This document shows, in pieces, positions 33,378-42,311 of a stretch of DNA of 64,000 nt. The translations under genes and the position numbers were made by a program. The stretch's first letter is position 1, and every line of letters starts with the position of its first letter. Origin of the DNA: Pseudonocardia sp. DSM 110487 (GTDB lineage Bacteria; Actinomycetota; Actinomycetes; Mycobacteriales; Pseudonocardiaceae); NCBI RefSeq assembly GCF_019468565.1, contig NZ_CP080521.1, forward strand, positions 1,612,001 through 1,676,000, in the 5' to 3' direction. The notes under the pieces were generated by a model, which was not told the origin of the DNA, did no database searches, and saw only the letters and a list, made by a program, of their open reading frames with translations.

Positions 33378-34028
33378 GTGTCCGTCACCGATGATCTCGA
33401 CCTCCTGGATGCCTCCTCGTTGCCCCTGCGGCAGCAGCGGATCCTTCTCGCCATCCGGGACTGGGTGGTTCGGTACGGATATGCGCCCAGCACCCGTGAG
33501 ATCGGTGAGGCTGTGGGGCTGCGGTCGTCGTCGTCCGTGTCGAAACACCTCGCGAGCCTGGAGGACAAGGGATTCCTGCGGCGTGGCACCGCCGTGGCGC
33601 GGCCGATCGACGTGCGCGCCTTCCTGCACGAGCCGCAGGCGCGGGACACCGGCGACTCCGTGTCGGTCCCCGTGGTCGGCGACATCGCCGCCGGCACGCC
33701 CATCCTCGCCGAGGAGCACGTCGACGACGTCCTGACGCTGCCCCGCGAGCTGGCCGGGCGGGGCACCGTCTTCGCGCTGCGCGTGCGCGGTGACTCCATG
33801 ATCGACGCCGCGATCTGCGACGGCGACACGGTGGTGGTGCGGCAGCAGTCCGAGGCCTACTCGGGCCAGATCGTGGCCGCGATGATCGACGGCGAGGCCA
33901 CGGTGAAGGTGTACCGCCGCCGCAACGGCCACGTCTACCTCGAGCCGCGCAACCCGGCCTACGACGTGATCGACGGCGACGAGGCGGTCGTGCTCGGCAT
34001 CATCGTCTCGGTGTTGCGCAGCGTTTGA
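33378..34028 (+). CDS. lexA: LexA-type SOS repressor
   Basis: 216-aa LexA: N-terminal winged helix (RQQRILLAIRDWVVRYGYAP, then STREIGEAVGLRSSSSVSKHL) and C-terminal S24 peptidase domain. The self-cleavage bond is Ala105-Gly106 in VVGDIAAGTPI; the catalytic Ser is 140 in GDSM and Lys is 177 in EATVKVY. All parts needed for RecA-stimulated self-cleavage are present. No GAAC-N4-GTTC SOS box typical of actinobacteria was seen in its 92-bp upstream region, so it may not be autoregulated in the usual way or may be a second LexA copy. Starts at a GTG. It is convergent with the PheC-like gene. Confidence 0.9.
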   Translation: MSVTDDLDLLDASSLPLRQQRILLAIRDWVVRYGYAPSTREIGEAVGLRSSSSVSKHLASLEDKGFLRRGTAVARPIDVRAFLHEPQARDTGDSVSVPVVGDIAAGTPILAEEHVDDVLTLPRELAGRGTVFALRVRGDSMIDAAICDGDTVVVRQQSEAYSGQIVAAMIDGEATVKVYRRRNGHVYLEPRNPAYDVIDGDEAVVLGIIVSVLRSV

Positions 34029-34047
34029 GTGGGCAAGCGTCTGAGGA

Positions 34048-34848
34048 TCAGCCGAGGTGGGGCTGTGCGAAGCGGGTGTATGTGCCGTCGTTCCGCGCGA
34101 TGCGCAGCCAGCCGTCGACCCATTCCTTCACGACGACGTCGCCTCGGGGCAGCAGGTACGCCTTCTCGGAGAACGTGAACGGTGCGTCGGGGTGCACCGC
34201 GCACAGCTCGGGATGCTGCCGCTGTTGCCACCGCGTCTCGGTGGCGTCGGTGATCATCAGGTCCGCGCGGCCGGCGAGGACCTCCTCGAAGATCGTGTTG
34301 TTGTCGGGGTGGCGGAGGATCGTGGCCTGGGTCAGGTTGGAGTCGGCGAACTTCTCGTTCGTCCCGCCGGGGTTGACCACCGCGCGCACCCCGGGCTGGT
34401 TGATCTGCTCGAGGGTCTGGAACCGGCCTGCGTTCTCGCAGCGCGTGATCGGCGTCTTGCCGTCGACGAGGTAGGGGTCGCTGTAGAACGCGCGCTTCGC
34501 GCGGTCGGTCGTGACCGAGATGCCGCCCATGGCGATGTCGCAGGTGCGGCCGAGGTCGTCGAGGAGCGTTCCCCACGTGGTCCTGACGAGCGTGAGCCGC
34601 ACGCCGAGCTTCGCGGCGAGGTCGCCCGCCATGTCGATGTCGATGCCGTCCCACCGGCCGGTGGCGTCGTCGAGGTGGGTGAACGGGCGGTAGTCGCCCG
34701 TGCTGCACACCTTGATCTCGCCGTTCGCGAGCACGGCGTCGAGCACGCTCTGCGGCGGGGCGGGTTCGGATTCGGCCGCGGGTTGTGCCGCGCATCCGGC
34801 CACGAGCGCCACCGCGGCCGCCGCGCCCGCGAGGATCCGCGCGATCAC
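34048..34848 (-). CDS. PheC-like cyclohexadienyl dehydratase / family 3 binding lipoprotein
   Basis: 266-aa lipoprotein (VALVAGCAAQ, Cys about 18) with the SBP_bac_3 fold. It closely follows periplasmic cyclohexadienyl dehydratase (PheC), an enzyme derived from binding proteins: ICSTGDYRPFTHL-like start, DIAMGGISVTTDRAKRAFYS, DGKTPITRCENAGRFQTLEQ, NPGGTNEKFADSNL, DATETRWQQRQHPELCAVHP. PheC converts prephenate or arogenate to phenylpyruvate or phenylalanine outside the cytoplasm. The GTG start overlaps the methyltransferase stop by 4 nt. An amino-acid permease heads the same operon, consistent with external production and uptake of an aromatic amino acid. Whether it is catalytic or only binds needs testing. 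Confidence 0.82.
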   Translation of the reverse strand: MIARILAGAAAAVALVAGCAAQPAAESEPAPPQSVLDAVLANGEIKVCSTGDYRPFTHLDDATGRWDGIDIDMAGDLAAKLGVRLTLVRTTWGTLLDDLGRTCDIAMGGISVTTDRAKRAFYSDPYLVDGKTPITRCENAGRFQTLEQINQPGVRAVVNPGGTNEKFADSNLTQATILRHPDNNTIFEEVLAGRADLMITDATETRWQQRQHPELCAVHPDAPFTFSEKAYLLPRGDVVVKEWVDGWLRIARNDGTYTRFAQPHLG

Positions 34849-35675
34849 GATCCCGCCCTGACGGCCGTGATGATCCACATCGCGGACGGGTACGTCACCC
34901 CGTCGGGTCCCATGTGCTCCTCCAGCGTGGTGTGCAGTGCCGCCGTGGCCTCCGCGCGGCCGGCGTCGTCGAGCTCGGCGAGCAGGCCACCGAGCATCGT
35001 CGACACGTACCGCTCGGCCGTCGCCACGTCCGGGCCGTAGTACGTCGGCTCGCGCACGCCCCGCAGCTCGGGCTCGGCGAAGCCCGCTGCGGTGAGCAGG
35101 GTGCGCACGCGGTCCGGGTCGCCGAGTGCGAACGGGCCGGGGCCGTCGGGCGGCGGCAGCGGGCCCGGGACCGCACTGCGGAACGCGGTGAACCAATGGT
35201 TCTCGACCATGCCCTGCCACACCAGCAGCACCATGCGGCCTTCCGGCTTCAGGGCGCGGGCGAGGTTCGCGAACGCGGCGACGGGATCGCCGAAGAACAT
35301 CACGCCGTTGCGGCTGATCACCCGGTCGTACCTGGCCTGGCCGAGATCGGCGACCTGGACGTCGGCCCGCACGAACGAGACGTTCGCGAGGCCATCGGCC
35401 GCGGCGCGGCGCCGGGCGATGTCGAGCATCCGCGCGGACAGGTCCACCCCGGTGACGGCGGCCGCGCGTCGCGCCGCCTCGCGCGTGGTGAGCCCGTTGC
35501 CGCAGCCGACGTCGAGCACGTGCATGGTGCGCTCGATCGCCGCCGCCTCCAGGAAGGGCTGCATGAAGCGGGCGACACCGGCGTCGAACTGATCGGCGTG
35601 GTCGGCCCAGATGTCGCCGGCGGGGCCGTCCCATGCGGTGGCAGCGTCGGCGTTGGACGGGTGGATACCGGTCAT
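34845..35675 (-). CDS. Class I SAM-dependent methyltransferase
   Basis: 276-aa methyltransferase of the UbiE/Methyltransf_25-like type. Motif I is MHVLDVGCGNGLTTREAAR near residue 48, then VTGVDLSARMLDIARRRA and VSFVRADVQ; motif post-I and IV-like ISRNGVMFFGDPVAAFANLAR and MVLLVWQG. It is the middle gene of a three-gene operon, overlapping both the upstream permease (ATGA) and the downstream PheC-like gene (GTGA). Small-molecule methylation is likely; the acceptor is unknown. Confidence 0.88.
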   Translation of the reverse strand: MTGIHPSNADAATAWDGPAGDIWADHADQFDAGVARFMQPFLEAAAIERTMHVLDVGCGNGLTTREAARRAAAVTGVDLSARMLDIARRRAAADGLANVSFVRADVQVADLGQARYDRVISRNGVMFFGDPVAAFANLARALKPEGRMVLLVWQGMVENHWFTAFRSAVPGPLPPPDGPGPFALGDPDRVRTLLTAAGFAEPELRGVREPTYYGPDVATAERYVSTMLGGLLAELDDAGRAEATAALHTTLEEHMGPDGVTYPSAMWIITAVRAGS

Positions 35676-37072
35676 CGTCGGGCCGTCGCTTCCATCAGCC
35701 GTTCCTCCGCGTCCGGTCCGGCGCCGACCCGCGGCAGCCGCAGCACGAACCACAGGCCGACGAGCCACCAGATCCCGACGATCAGCCACTCCGCGGGCCA
35801 GACGAGCGCCGCGGGCATTCCTGGCAGGTAGAGCACGGCCAGCCCGAGGCTCAGCACGACAGCGGCCCAGCCGACGACCGGGCCGGCCGGCACGCGGAAC
35901 GGCCGCGGCATGTCCGGCTCGCGGCGGCGCAGCACGAGGAACGACACCGACACGAGGAGGAACGCGATCACGATGTTGATCCCGCCCGCGTCGACCAGCC
36001 ACACCAACATCGGCCTGCCGAACAGCGGGGCGATCACCGACAGGCCGCCGACGACGAGGATCGCGCGGGTGGGCGTGCGGTAGCGCGGGTGCAGGTAGGC
36101 GAACCAGCGGGGGAGCATCCCGGACTCGGCCATGGCGTAGATGATCCGGCTCGCGCCGATGAGGAAGCCGTTCCAGCTGGTGAGGATGCCGGCGATGCCG
36201 CCGAGGATGAGCAGGGTGCCCATCGCGGGGCTGTCCCACAGCGCGGTCATCCCGTCCGCGGCGGCCAGCTCGGCAGCGGCCAGCTCGGAGTGCGGGAGCG
36301 CCGAGCTGACGCTGAGGACGACCACGATGTAGAAGGCCGTTGCCATCAGCACCGAGACGACGAGCAGCTTGCCCACCTGCCGCTGCGGCAGGTTGATCTC
36401 CTCGGCCGACTGCGGGATCACGTCGAAGCCGACGAACAGGAACGGGGTGGCGACCAGCACCGAGATGAAGCCGGCCAGCCCGCCGGTGAACCAGGGATCG
36501 AAGTGCCGGACCTCGCCGCCGACGAACGTACCGGTGAGCAGAACCAGGCCGACGCCGATCAGGAACACGACGGCGATGGTCTGCGCGATGCTGGCCGGGC
36601 GGATCCCGATGTAGTTGATCCACGTGATCACGATGGCGCCCACGATCCCGACCAGTGCCCACGTCGCGTACACGTCGTAGCCCGCCACCGACCACAGCCG
36701 CCCGACGAGCATGTCCGGGGCGAGGTAGAGGACGGTCTGCGGTAGCGCGACGGCCTCGAACGCGACCACCGAGACGTATCCGAGCACGATCGCCCACGAC
36801 GTGACGAACGCCGGCCGTGAGCCCATCGCACGCAACGCGTAGTTGTGCTCGCCTCCCGCCTTCGGCATCGCGGAGACGAGCTCGGCGTATGCCAGCCCGA
36901 CGAGCGTCATGACGAGGCCGCCGGCGACGAACGCGAGCGCGGCACCGAGGGTGCCTGCGTCCTCCAGCCACCCGCCCACCAGCACGACCCAGCCGAAGCC
37001 GATCATCGCGCCGAAACCGACGGCCAGGGTGTCCCAGCGCCCGAGTGCCTTGACGAAACCGATGTCGGTCAT
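35672..37072 (-). CDS. APC-family amino-acid permease
   Basis: 466-aa transporter with about 12-14 membrane segments. The N-terminal GRWDTLAVGFGAMIGFGWVV matches the conserved TM1 of the APC superfamily, followed by LVGLAYAELVSAMPKAGGEH and FVGFDVIPQSAEEINLPQRQ, also signatures. The ATG at 37072 has GGAGG 6 nt upstream; an in-frame extension lacks support. It heads the operon with the methyltransferase and PheC-like lipoprotein. Uptake of an amino acid, possibly an aromatic one or a derivative, is inferred from that context. Confidence 0.9.
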   Translation of the reverse strand: MTDIGFVKALGRWDTLAVGFGAMIGFGWVVLVGGWLEDAGTLGAALAFVAGGLVMTLVGLAYAELVSAMPKAGGEHNYALRAMGSRPAFVTSWAIVLGYVSVVAFEAVALPQTVLYLAPDMLVGRLWSVAGYDVYATWALVGIVGAIVITWINYIGIRPASIAQTIAVVFLIGVGLVLLTGTFVGGEVRHFDPWFTGGLAGFISVLVATPFLFVGFDVIPQSAEEINLPQRQVGKLLVVSVLMATAFYIVVVLSVSSALPHSELAAAELAAADGMTALWDSPAMGTLLILGGIAGILTSWNGFLIGASRIIYAMAESGMLPRWFAYLHPRYRTPTRAILVVGGLSVIAPLFGRPMLVWLVDAGGINIVIAFLLVSVSFLVLRRREPDMPRPFRVPAGPVVGWAAVVLSLGLAVLYLPGMPAALVWPAEWLIVGIWWLVGLWFVLRLPRVGAGPDAEERLMEATARR

Positions 37073-37103
37073 GGCGGCTCCTCCCTCTGGAAGGAGCCGA
37101 TGA

Positions 37104-38918
37104 TCACATCTCCGGGCCGGATGGACCAGACCTATCTGACAACTCGTACGCCGTGGGGCGCAGCTGCGCCTTGCGCACGGCCTCGACGTCCAGCTTCGTG
37201 GACCGGTCGAACCGGTAGATGCCGTTGCGCTCCTGCATGAGGTCGGTGAGCTGGGTGTAGCAGTAGCCGAACATCTCCGGGTCGGCGAGCAGGGCACCGG
37301 TCAGCCCGGCGAAGCGCTCGTGGAACCCGGCCTCGTCGCGCACCCGCGTGCCGTAGCCCCACGACTCGCCTCGGTTCTCGCCGTCGGCCTCGGCGGCGTC
37401 CGGGTCCCACCAGATCCCGCCGAACTCCGACACGAAGTACGGCTGCCCGGCGTACGGCAGCGAGATCGGGTGGCCGTCGTGCCGGTTGACGTACGGCTGC
37501 CCGCCCGCGAGGCCGCCGACCTGCTCGGCGAACCGCGCCGGGTCCTGCTCGTAGTCGTGCGAGTCGTAGACGTCGGTCTCCGGCACCCGGTGCGAGTAGC
37601 CGGAGGCGTCCAGTGCCGGCCGCGTCGGGTCGGCGAGCTTCGTGGCGAGGAACATCGCCCGCGTCACGTCGTCGAGCACCGTGATCCGGTCGTGCAGCAC
37701 CTGCCACGTCTCGTTGAGCGGGCACCATCCGACGATCGCGGGGTGGTTGTGGTCTCGCGCCAGCACCTCGAGCCACTGCGTCACGAACGACGCGGTGGGC
37801 AGCTGCTCGTCCCCGACCCGCGCGCCCCAGTCGCCGAACTCGCCCCAGACGAGGTAGCCGAGCCGGTCGGCGTGGTAGAGGAATCGCTCCTCGAACACCT
37901 TCTGGTGCAGCCGCGCCCCGTTGAAGCCCGCTGCCATCGCGAGCTCGATGTCGCGCACGAGCGCATCGTCGCTCGGGGCGGTCATCAGGGTCTCCGGCCA
38001 GTAGCCCTGGTCGAGGACGAGCCGCTGGAAGACCGGCCTGCCGTTGAGGCGCAGCGCGCGGCCGTCGATCGCCACCGAGCGGATCCCGGCGTAGCTCGTG
38101 ACGTCGTCCACGGTGCCGCCCACGGCGTCGACCAACATCACCCGCAGGTCGTACAGGTGCGGGTCCTCCGGCGACCATGGCCGCAGCCGGTTCTTCGGGA
38201 TCGTGAGCTGCACGGCCGGGGTGAGGTCGAGGTCGGCGCGCGCCTCCGCGCGCGCGACCGGCCCGTCCGCGTCGGCGAGCTCGGCGACGATCCGGTGACC
38301 CGGCCGGTTGGCGGTGACCGGCGCCTCGACGGAGAGGGTGCCCGCCGCGAGGTTCGGGGTGACCCGTACGCGGCGGACGTGCACCTCGGGCACCGCCTCC
38401 AACCAGACCGTCTGCCAGATCCCGGTGGTGCGCGTGTAGTGGCAGCCCGCGTTGGCGTGCTCCGTGGACTGCTTGCCGCGGGCCTGCGGGCCGTGGCGGG
38501 TGTCGCGGGCCCGCACCACGATCCGGACCCGCTCACCCGCGCGGACGCCGAGGTCGGCGGTGAACGGTGTGAAGCCGCCGCGGTGGCGGGCGACCTCGGC
38601 GCCGTCCACCCAGACGGTGGCGTCGTGGTCGACGGCCCCGAAGTGCAGCAGCACCCGCGAGCGCGCCCACTCGGCCGGGATCTCGACGGTCCGCGCGTAC
38701 CAGACCGCCTCCAGGAAGTCCGTGACGTGCACGCCTGAGGCCTGCGACTCCGGCGCGAACGGCACGGTGATCGTGCCCGTCAGCCGGCGGTCCCGCAGCC
38801 CTCGCTCCAGCCCGGAGTCGCCCTGGTCGATCTCGAACTCCCACTGGCCGTTGAGGTTGCGCCAGCCCGGGCGTACGCAGGTCGGGCGCGGGTGCTCGGG
38901 GCGAGGTACCTCGGTCAC
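37104..38918 (-). CDS. Glycoside hydrolase family 2 (beta-galactosidase/glucuronidase type)
   Basis: 604-aa enzyme without signal peptide. It has the GH2 sugar-binding N-terminal domain (WRNLNGQWEFEIDQGDSG, VLLHFGAVDHDATVWVDGAEV), the immunoglobulin-like domain and a TIM barrel with acid/base Glu in VGWCPLNETW near residue 394 and nucleophile Glu in YFVSEFGG near 498. Typical for compact GH2 enzymes that cleave beta-galactosides, glucuronides or mannosides; length is short relative to LacZ. It lies 31 bp upstream of, and on the same strand as, the permease operon, which may be partially co-transcribed. Confidence 0.9.
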   Translation of the reverse strand: MTEVPRPEHPRPTCVRPGWRNLNGQWEFEIDQGDSGLERGLRDRRLTGTITVPFAPESQASGVHVTDFLEAVWYARTVEIPAEWARSRVLLHFGAVDHDATVWVDGAEVARHRGGFTPFTADLGVRAGERVRIVVRARDTRHGPQARGKQSTEHANAGCHYTRTTGIWQTVWLEAVPEVHVRRVRVTPNLAAGTLSVEAPVTANRPGHRIVAELADADGPVARAEARADLDLTPAVQLTIPKNRLRPWSPEDPHLYDLRVMLVDAVGGTVDDVTSYAGIRSVAIDGRALRLNGRPVFQRLVLDQGYWPETLMTAPSDDALVRDIELAMAAGFNGARLHQKVFEERFLYHADRLGYLVWGEFGDWGARVGDEQLPTASFVTQWLEVLARDHNHPAIVGWCPLNETWQVLHDRITVLDDVTRAMFLATKLADPTRPALDASGYSHRVPETDVYDSHDYEQDPARFAEQVGGLAGGQPYVNRHDGHPISLPYAGQPYFVSEFGGIWWDPDAAEADGENRGESWGYGTRVRDEAGFHERFAGLTGALLADPEMFGYCYTQLTDLMQERNGIYRFDRSTKLDVEAVRKAQLRPTAYELSDRSGPSGPEM

Positions 38919-38937
38919 GTGCTCGTGCTCCTCCTAT

Positions 38938-40083
38938 CTACATCTCCGCGAGACGACGTTCCAGGAACCGCCGTTCCACGCCGGTCGTGGTGAGGTCGAG
39001 CGCCCGACGGTAGGCGGTGCGGGCGGCGGGCAGGTCACCGAGGCGGCGCAGCAGCTCGGCACGGGTGGAGTGCAGGTAGCGGTATCCGTCGAGATCGGCT
39101 GCTATCGCCTCGACGACCGTCAGCGCTGCGCGTGGACCGGAGGTCTCCGCAACGGCGACGGCACGGTTGAGCTCGACGACGGCGGAGCCGGTGAGCTCCC
39201 CGAGGGCGGCGTAGCGCTCGGCCACGGCCTGCCAGTCGATCGGGTCCTCGGTCTGCAGGGCTGCGATCGCGGCCTGCAGGGCGTACGGGCCGCCGGTGCC
39301 GGGCAGAAGGGCGCGCCCCTCCGCGATCTGCGCCGCGTTCCAGCGGGAGCGGTCCTGGTCCGGCAGCAGGACGAGCTCGCCGTCCCGGGTTCGGGCGTCG
39401 CGACGGGCGTCGTGCAGCAGCATCAGGGCGAGCAGGGCTCTCGGCTCCGGCTCGCCGCGCAGCAGCTCCACCAGCATGCGGCCCATGCGGATCGCCTCGG
39501 CGGCCAGGTCGACGCGCTGGTCGCCGTAGCCCTGGTTGAAGATCAGGTAGAGCACCGCGAGGACGGTGCCGAGCCGGGCCGGCAGTAGCTCCTCGCCCGG
39601 CACCGCGAACGGGATCCCCGCCGCCTTGACCTTCGTGCGGGCCCGGGTGAGCCTGCGCTTCATCGTCTCCTCGGGCACGAGGAACGCCCGCGCGATCTCG
39701 GCGGTGGACAGCCCGCCGAGCGCGCGCAGCGTCAGTGCCACCCGGGCCTCCGCCGCCAGGGCCGGGTGGCAGCAGAGGAAGATCAGTTCGAGGCGTTCGT
39801 CGGGGATCGCGGTGGCGGGCATCGGCGTCTCCGGGGGCGGTGCCATGAGCTGGAGCTTCTCGGCGTGCCTGCGGTCGCGCCGGAGCCGGTCGATCGCCTT
39901 GTTGCGCCCGACCGTCACGAGCCACGCCCGCGGCTCGTCGGGCGGCCCGTCCCGGGCCCAGCGCTGTGCGGCGAGGGCGAACGCCTCCTGGGCGGCATCC
40001 TCCGCGACGTCGACGTCACGGCAGAAGCCGACCAGGGAGGCGACGACCCGGCCCCACTCGGCGCGGAAGATCTCGTCGATCAC
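38938..40083 (-). CDS. ECF sigma factor with helical C-terminal extension (ECF42 type)
   Basis: 381-aa sigma factor. Region 2 (VASLVGFCRDVDVAEDAAQEAF; WLVTVGRNKAIDRLRR) and region 4 (LTLRALGGLSTAEIARAFLVP, EETMKRRLTRARTKVKAAG) are followed by a long helical, TPR-like extension starting YLIFNQGYG, as in the ECF42 group. These groups lack an anti-sigma factor and are linked to DGPF/YCII proteins; here the DGPF gene overlaps it by 4 nt (GTGA) but is frameshifted. The extension, with LNRAVAVAETSGPRAALTVV, probably controls activity. GTG start. Confidence 0.9.
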   Translation of the reverse strand: MIDEIFRAEWGRVVASLVGFCRDVDVAEDAAQEAFALAAQRWARDGPPDEPRAWLVTVGRNKAIDRLRRDRRHAEKLQLMAPPPETPMPATAIPDERLELIFLCCHPALAAEARVALTLRALGGLSTAEIARAFLVPEETMKRRLTRARTKVKAAGIPFAVPGEELLPARLGTVLAVLYLIFNQGYGDQRVDLAAEAIRMGRMLVELLRGEPEPRALLALMLLHDARRDARTRDGELVLLPDQDRSRWNAAQIAEGRALLPGTGGPYALQAAIAALQTEDPIDWQAVAERYAALGELTGSAVVELNRAVAVAETSGPRAALTVVEAIAADLDGYRYLHSTRAELLRRLGDLPAARTAYRRALDLTTTGVERRFLERRLAEM

Positions 40084-40423
40084 CGATTGATCTGGGCCAG
40101 CGGCCGTATCTCGACCGACCCGCCGAACCGCAGCGCCGGGACCCGGCCTGCCAGTTCGAGCACGCTGTCCAGGTCGGGCGCTTCCACCAGGAAGAAGCCG
40201 CCGAAGATCTCCTTGGTGTCGGCGAACGGGCCGTCGGTCAGGAGGAGCTCTCCATCGGCGATCCGGACGGTGGTGGCGGTCTCCGCGGGCTGGAGGTGTT
40301 CACCGCCGACCACGCGCGGGTCGCCGTGAACCCCATGTACTCGGCGGAGAGAGCGGCGCGCTCGTGCTCGTCGAGCGGGTCGTTCGCGCCGGGTCGTTCG
40401 TTGATCAGCAGTGCGTACCGCAT
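40080..40423 (-). pseudogene. DGPF/YCII-domain protein, single-base frameshift
   Basis: The frame from 40423 reads MRYALLINERPGANDPLDEH and SAEYMGFT, then loses homology near 40340. The adjoining frame resumes as GDPRVVGGEHLQPAETATTV, followed by LLLTDGPFADTKEIFGGFFL with the DGPF signature, and VLELAGRVPALRFGG to the stop. One missing base explains it; all else is intact. DGPF proteins are the constant partner of ECF42 sigma factors. A sequencing error cannot be excluded; if real, the sigma factor has lost its partner. Confidence 0.78.
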
Positions 40424-40643
40424 CAGTTCTCCTTGCGCCGATCGGTTGTCGTGAGGGGGACGACCAGGTTCGCCCCGCGGGGACAGAGCGTTGATGTGGC
40501 GCCAGTCACAGGGACGTCGGCTGACACGACGGTGTCAGCCTCCGTTCCGTCAACCGTCACCCACAGTTTTCTTTCAGGCTCCAGAGCTAGCCTTGCGGCC
40601 GTCAACCGGTGTCAGACCGCGAACCGAGGTGTGAAGGCCCGCC

Positions 40644-42311
40644 ATGTCCGAGCAGACGTACGACTTCGTGATCGTGGGCGGTGGTGCGGCTGGGTGCGTG
40701 CTCGCCAACCGGCTGAGCGCGGACCCGAACACCAAGGTCCTGCTCCTCGAAGCCGGCCGCCCCGACTACTGGTGGGACCTCGCCGTTCACCTGCCCCTCG
40801 CGATGGGCATGCCGGTCGGCAGCCCCGCCCACGACTGGCGCTACGTCGGCGAACCGGAGCCGAATCTTTCGGGCAGGCGGGTCGAGCACCCGCGTGGCAA
40901 GGTGCTCGGTGGCTCCACCAGCATCAACGGGATGCTCTACACCCGGGGCAACCGGGCGGACTACGACCGGTGGGGTCAGGAGACCGGCACCGACGAGTGG
41001 GACTACGCGCACTGCCTGCCCTACTTCCGGAGGCTGGAGCGCCGGGTCGGGGAGGCCGAGGACGCGTTCCGCGGGCGCAGCGGCCCGCACACCATCGCGC
41101 CGAGCCCGACCGACGGCCCTATCTTCGAGGCGTTCTTCGGTGCGGTCGGGCAGGCCGGCTACAAGGTCCTGAACGACACCAACGGTTCGGAGCAGGAGGG
41201 CTTCGCGCCGCTCGACCAAGGTGTTCGCGGCGGGCGGCGTGAGTCGGCTTCCCGGGCCTACCTGTGGCCGGTGCGTGGGCGTTCCAACCTCGACGTCCGG
41301 ACCCGCGTGATGGTCACGAAGGTCGATATCGAGGGCGGCCGCGCGGTCGGCGTGCGGTTCCGCCACGGCGACGCCGAGACGGTCGTGCGGGCGGGCGAGG
41401 TGGTGCTGTCCGCGGGCGCGGTCGGCTCGCCGCAGATCCTGCAGCTGTCCGGGATCGGCGACAAGGCGCACCTCGAGGCGCTCGGCGTGCCCGTGGTGCA
41501 GCACCTGCCGGGGGTCGGCCAGTCACTGCAGGACCACTTCGCCGTGCACATCCAGCACACCTGCCTGCAGCCGGTGTCGATGGCGGCGGTCCGTCGCAAG
41601 TCGAAGTGGCCGAAGATCGTCGCCGAGGCGCTGCTGTTCGGCCGCGGGCCCGGCGCCTGGAACCCGATGCGGGTCGGCGGGTTCGTCCGCAGCTCGCCGG
41701 AGCAGGGCTACCCCGACCTGTTCTTCGTGCTCGCCCCGCTCGCCATGGCGAGCGAGGAGCGGTCGATGCCGGTCGACCAGCACGGCTACCAGATGCACGT
41801 CGAAGTGATGCGCTCCGGGGCACGGGGGTCCGTCCAGATCACGTCCGCCGATCCCGGCACCCACCCGTCGGTGCAGCTCAACTTCCTCTCCGGGCCCGAG
41901 GACCGCACGCGCTGGATCTCCGCCGTGCGGTTGGGCCGCGAGCTGCTCACCCAGCAGGCGATGCAGCACCTCGACGGCGGCGAGTGGCTGCCGGGCGCCG
42001 ACGTCGGCACCGACGACGAGGTCATGGAGTGGGTGGCTCGCACCGGGCAGAGCGGTCTGCACCTGTCGTGCAGCGCGCGGATGGGCGCCGACGACGATGC
42101 GGTGCTCGACCAGGCGATGCGGGTGCGCGGCGTCGAGGGCCTGCGCGTGATCGACGCCGCCGCGTTCCCGTCGATCACCAACGCCAACACCTACGCGCCC
42201 ACGCTGATGCTCGCGGAGAAGGCGGCCGACATCGTCCTCGGGAACACCCCGCTGGCACCGGAGTACCCGGCCGTGCCCTCGCAGGCGGGTGACCCCGCGG
42301 GCAATGCCTGA
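40644..42311 (+). CDS. GMC-family oxidoreductase (choline-dehydrogenase-like), paralogue 2
   Basis: 555-aa FAD enzyme, paralogous to the 25204-26892 protein. It has FVIVGGGAAGCVLANRLSAD, KVLGGSTSINGMLYTRGN, VVLSAGAVGSPQILQLSGIG and the C-terminal ITNANTYAPTLMLAEKAADI. In the first catalytic block it reads LHLSCSARMG where paralogue 1 has HYSGSCKMG and BetA-like enzymes HPVGTCKMG; the His is kept. The start ATG at 40644 follows a weak GAGGTGTGAAGG site. Its last codons overlap the start of the flippase paralogue by 8 nt, so the pair is translationally coupled, whereas the homologous pair at 25-28 kb is divergent. Confidence 0.9.
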   Translation: MSEQTYDFVIVGGGAAGCVLANRLSADPNTKVLLLEAGRPDYWWDLAVHLPLAMGMPVGSPAHDWRYVGEPEPNLSGRRVEHPRGKVLGGSTSINGMLYTRGNRADYDRWGQETGTDEWDYAHCLPYFRRLERRVGEAEDAFRGRSGPHTIAPSPTDGPIFEAFFGAVGQAGYKVLNDTNGSEQEGFAPLDQGVRGGRRESASRAYLWPVRGRSNLDVRTRVMVTKVDIEGGRAVGVRFRHGDAETVVRAGEVVLSAGAVGSPQILQLSGIGDKAHLEALGVPVVQHLPGVGQSLQDHFAVHIQHTCLQPVSMAAVRRKSKWPKIVAEALLFGRGPGAWNPMRVGGFVRSSPEQGYPDLFFVLAPLAMASEERSMPVDQHGYQMHVEVMRSGARGSVQITSADPGTHPSVQLNFLSGPEDRTRWISAVRLGRELLTQQAMQHLDGGEWLPGADVGTDDEVMEWVARTGQSGLHLSCSARMGADDDAVLDQAMRVRGVEGLRVIDAAAFPSITNANTYAPTLMLAEKAADIVLGNTPLAPEYPAVPSQAGDPAGNA

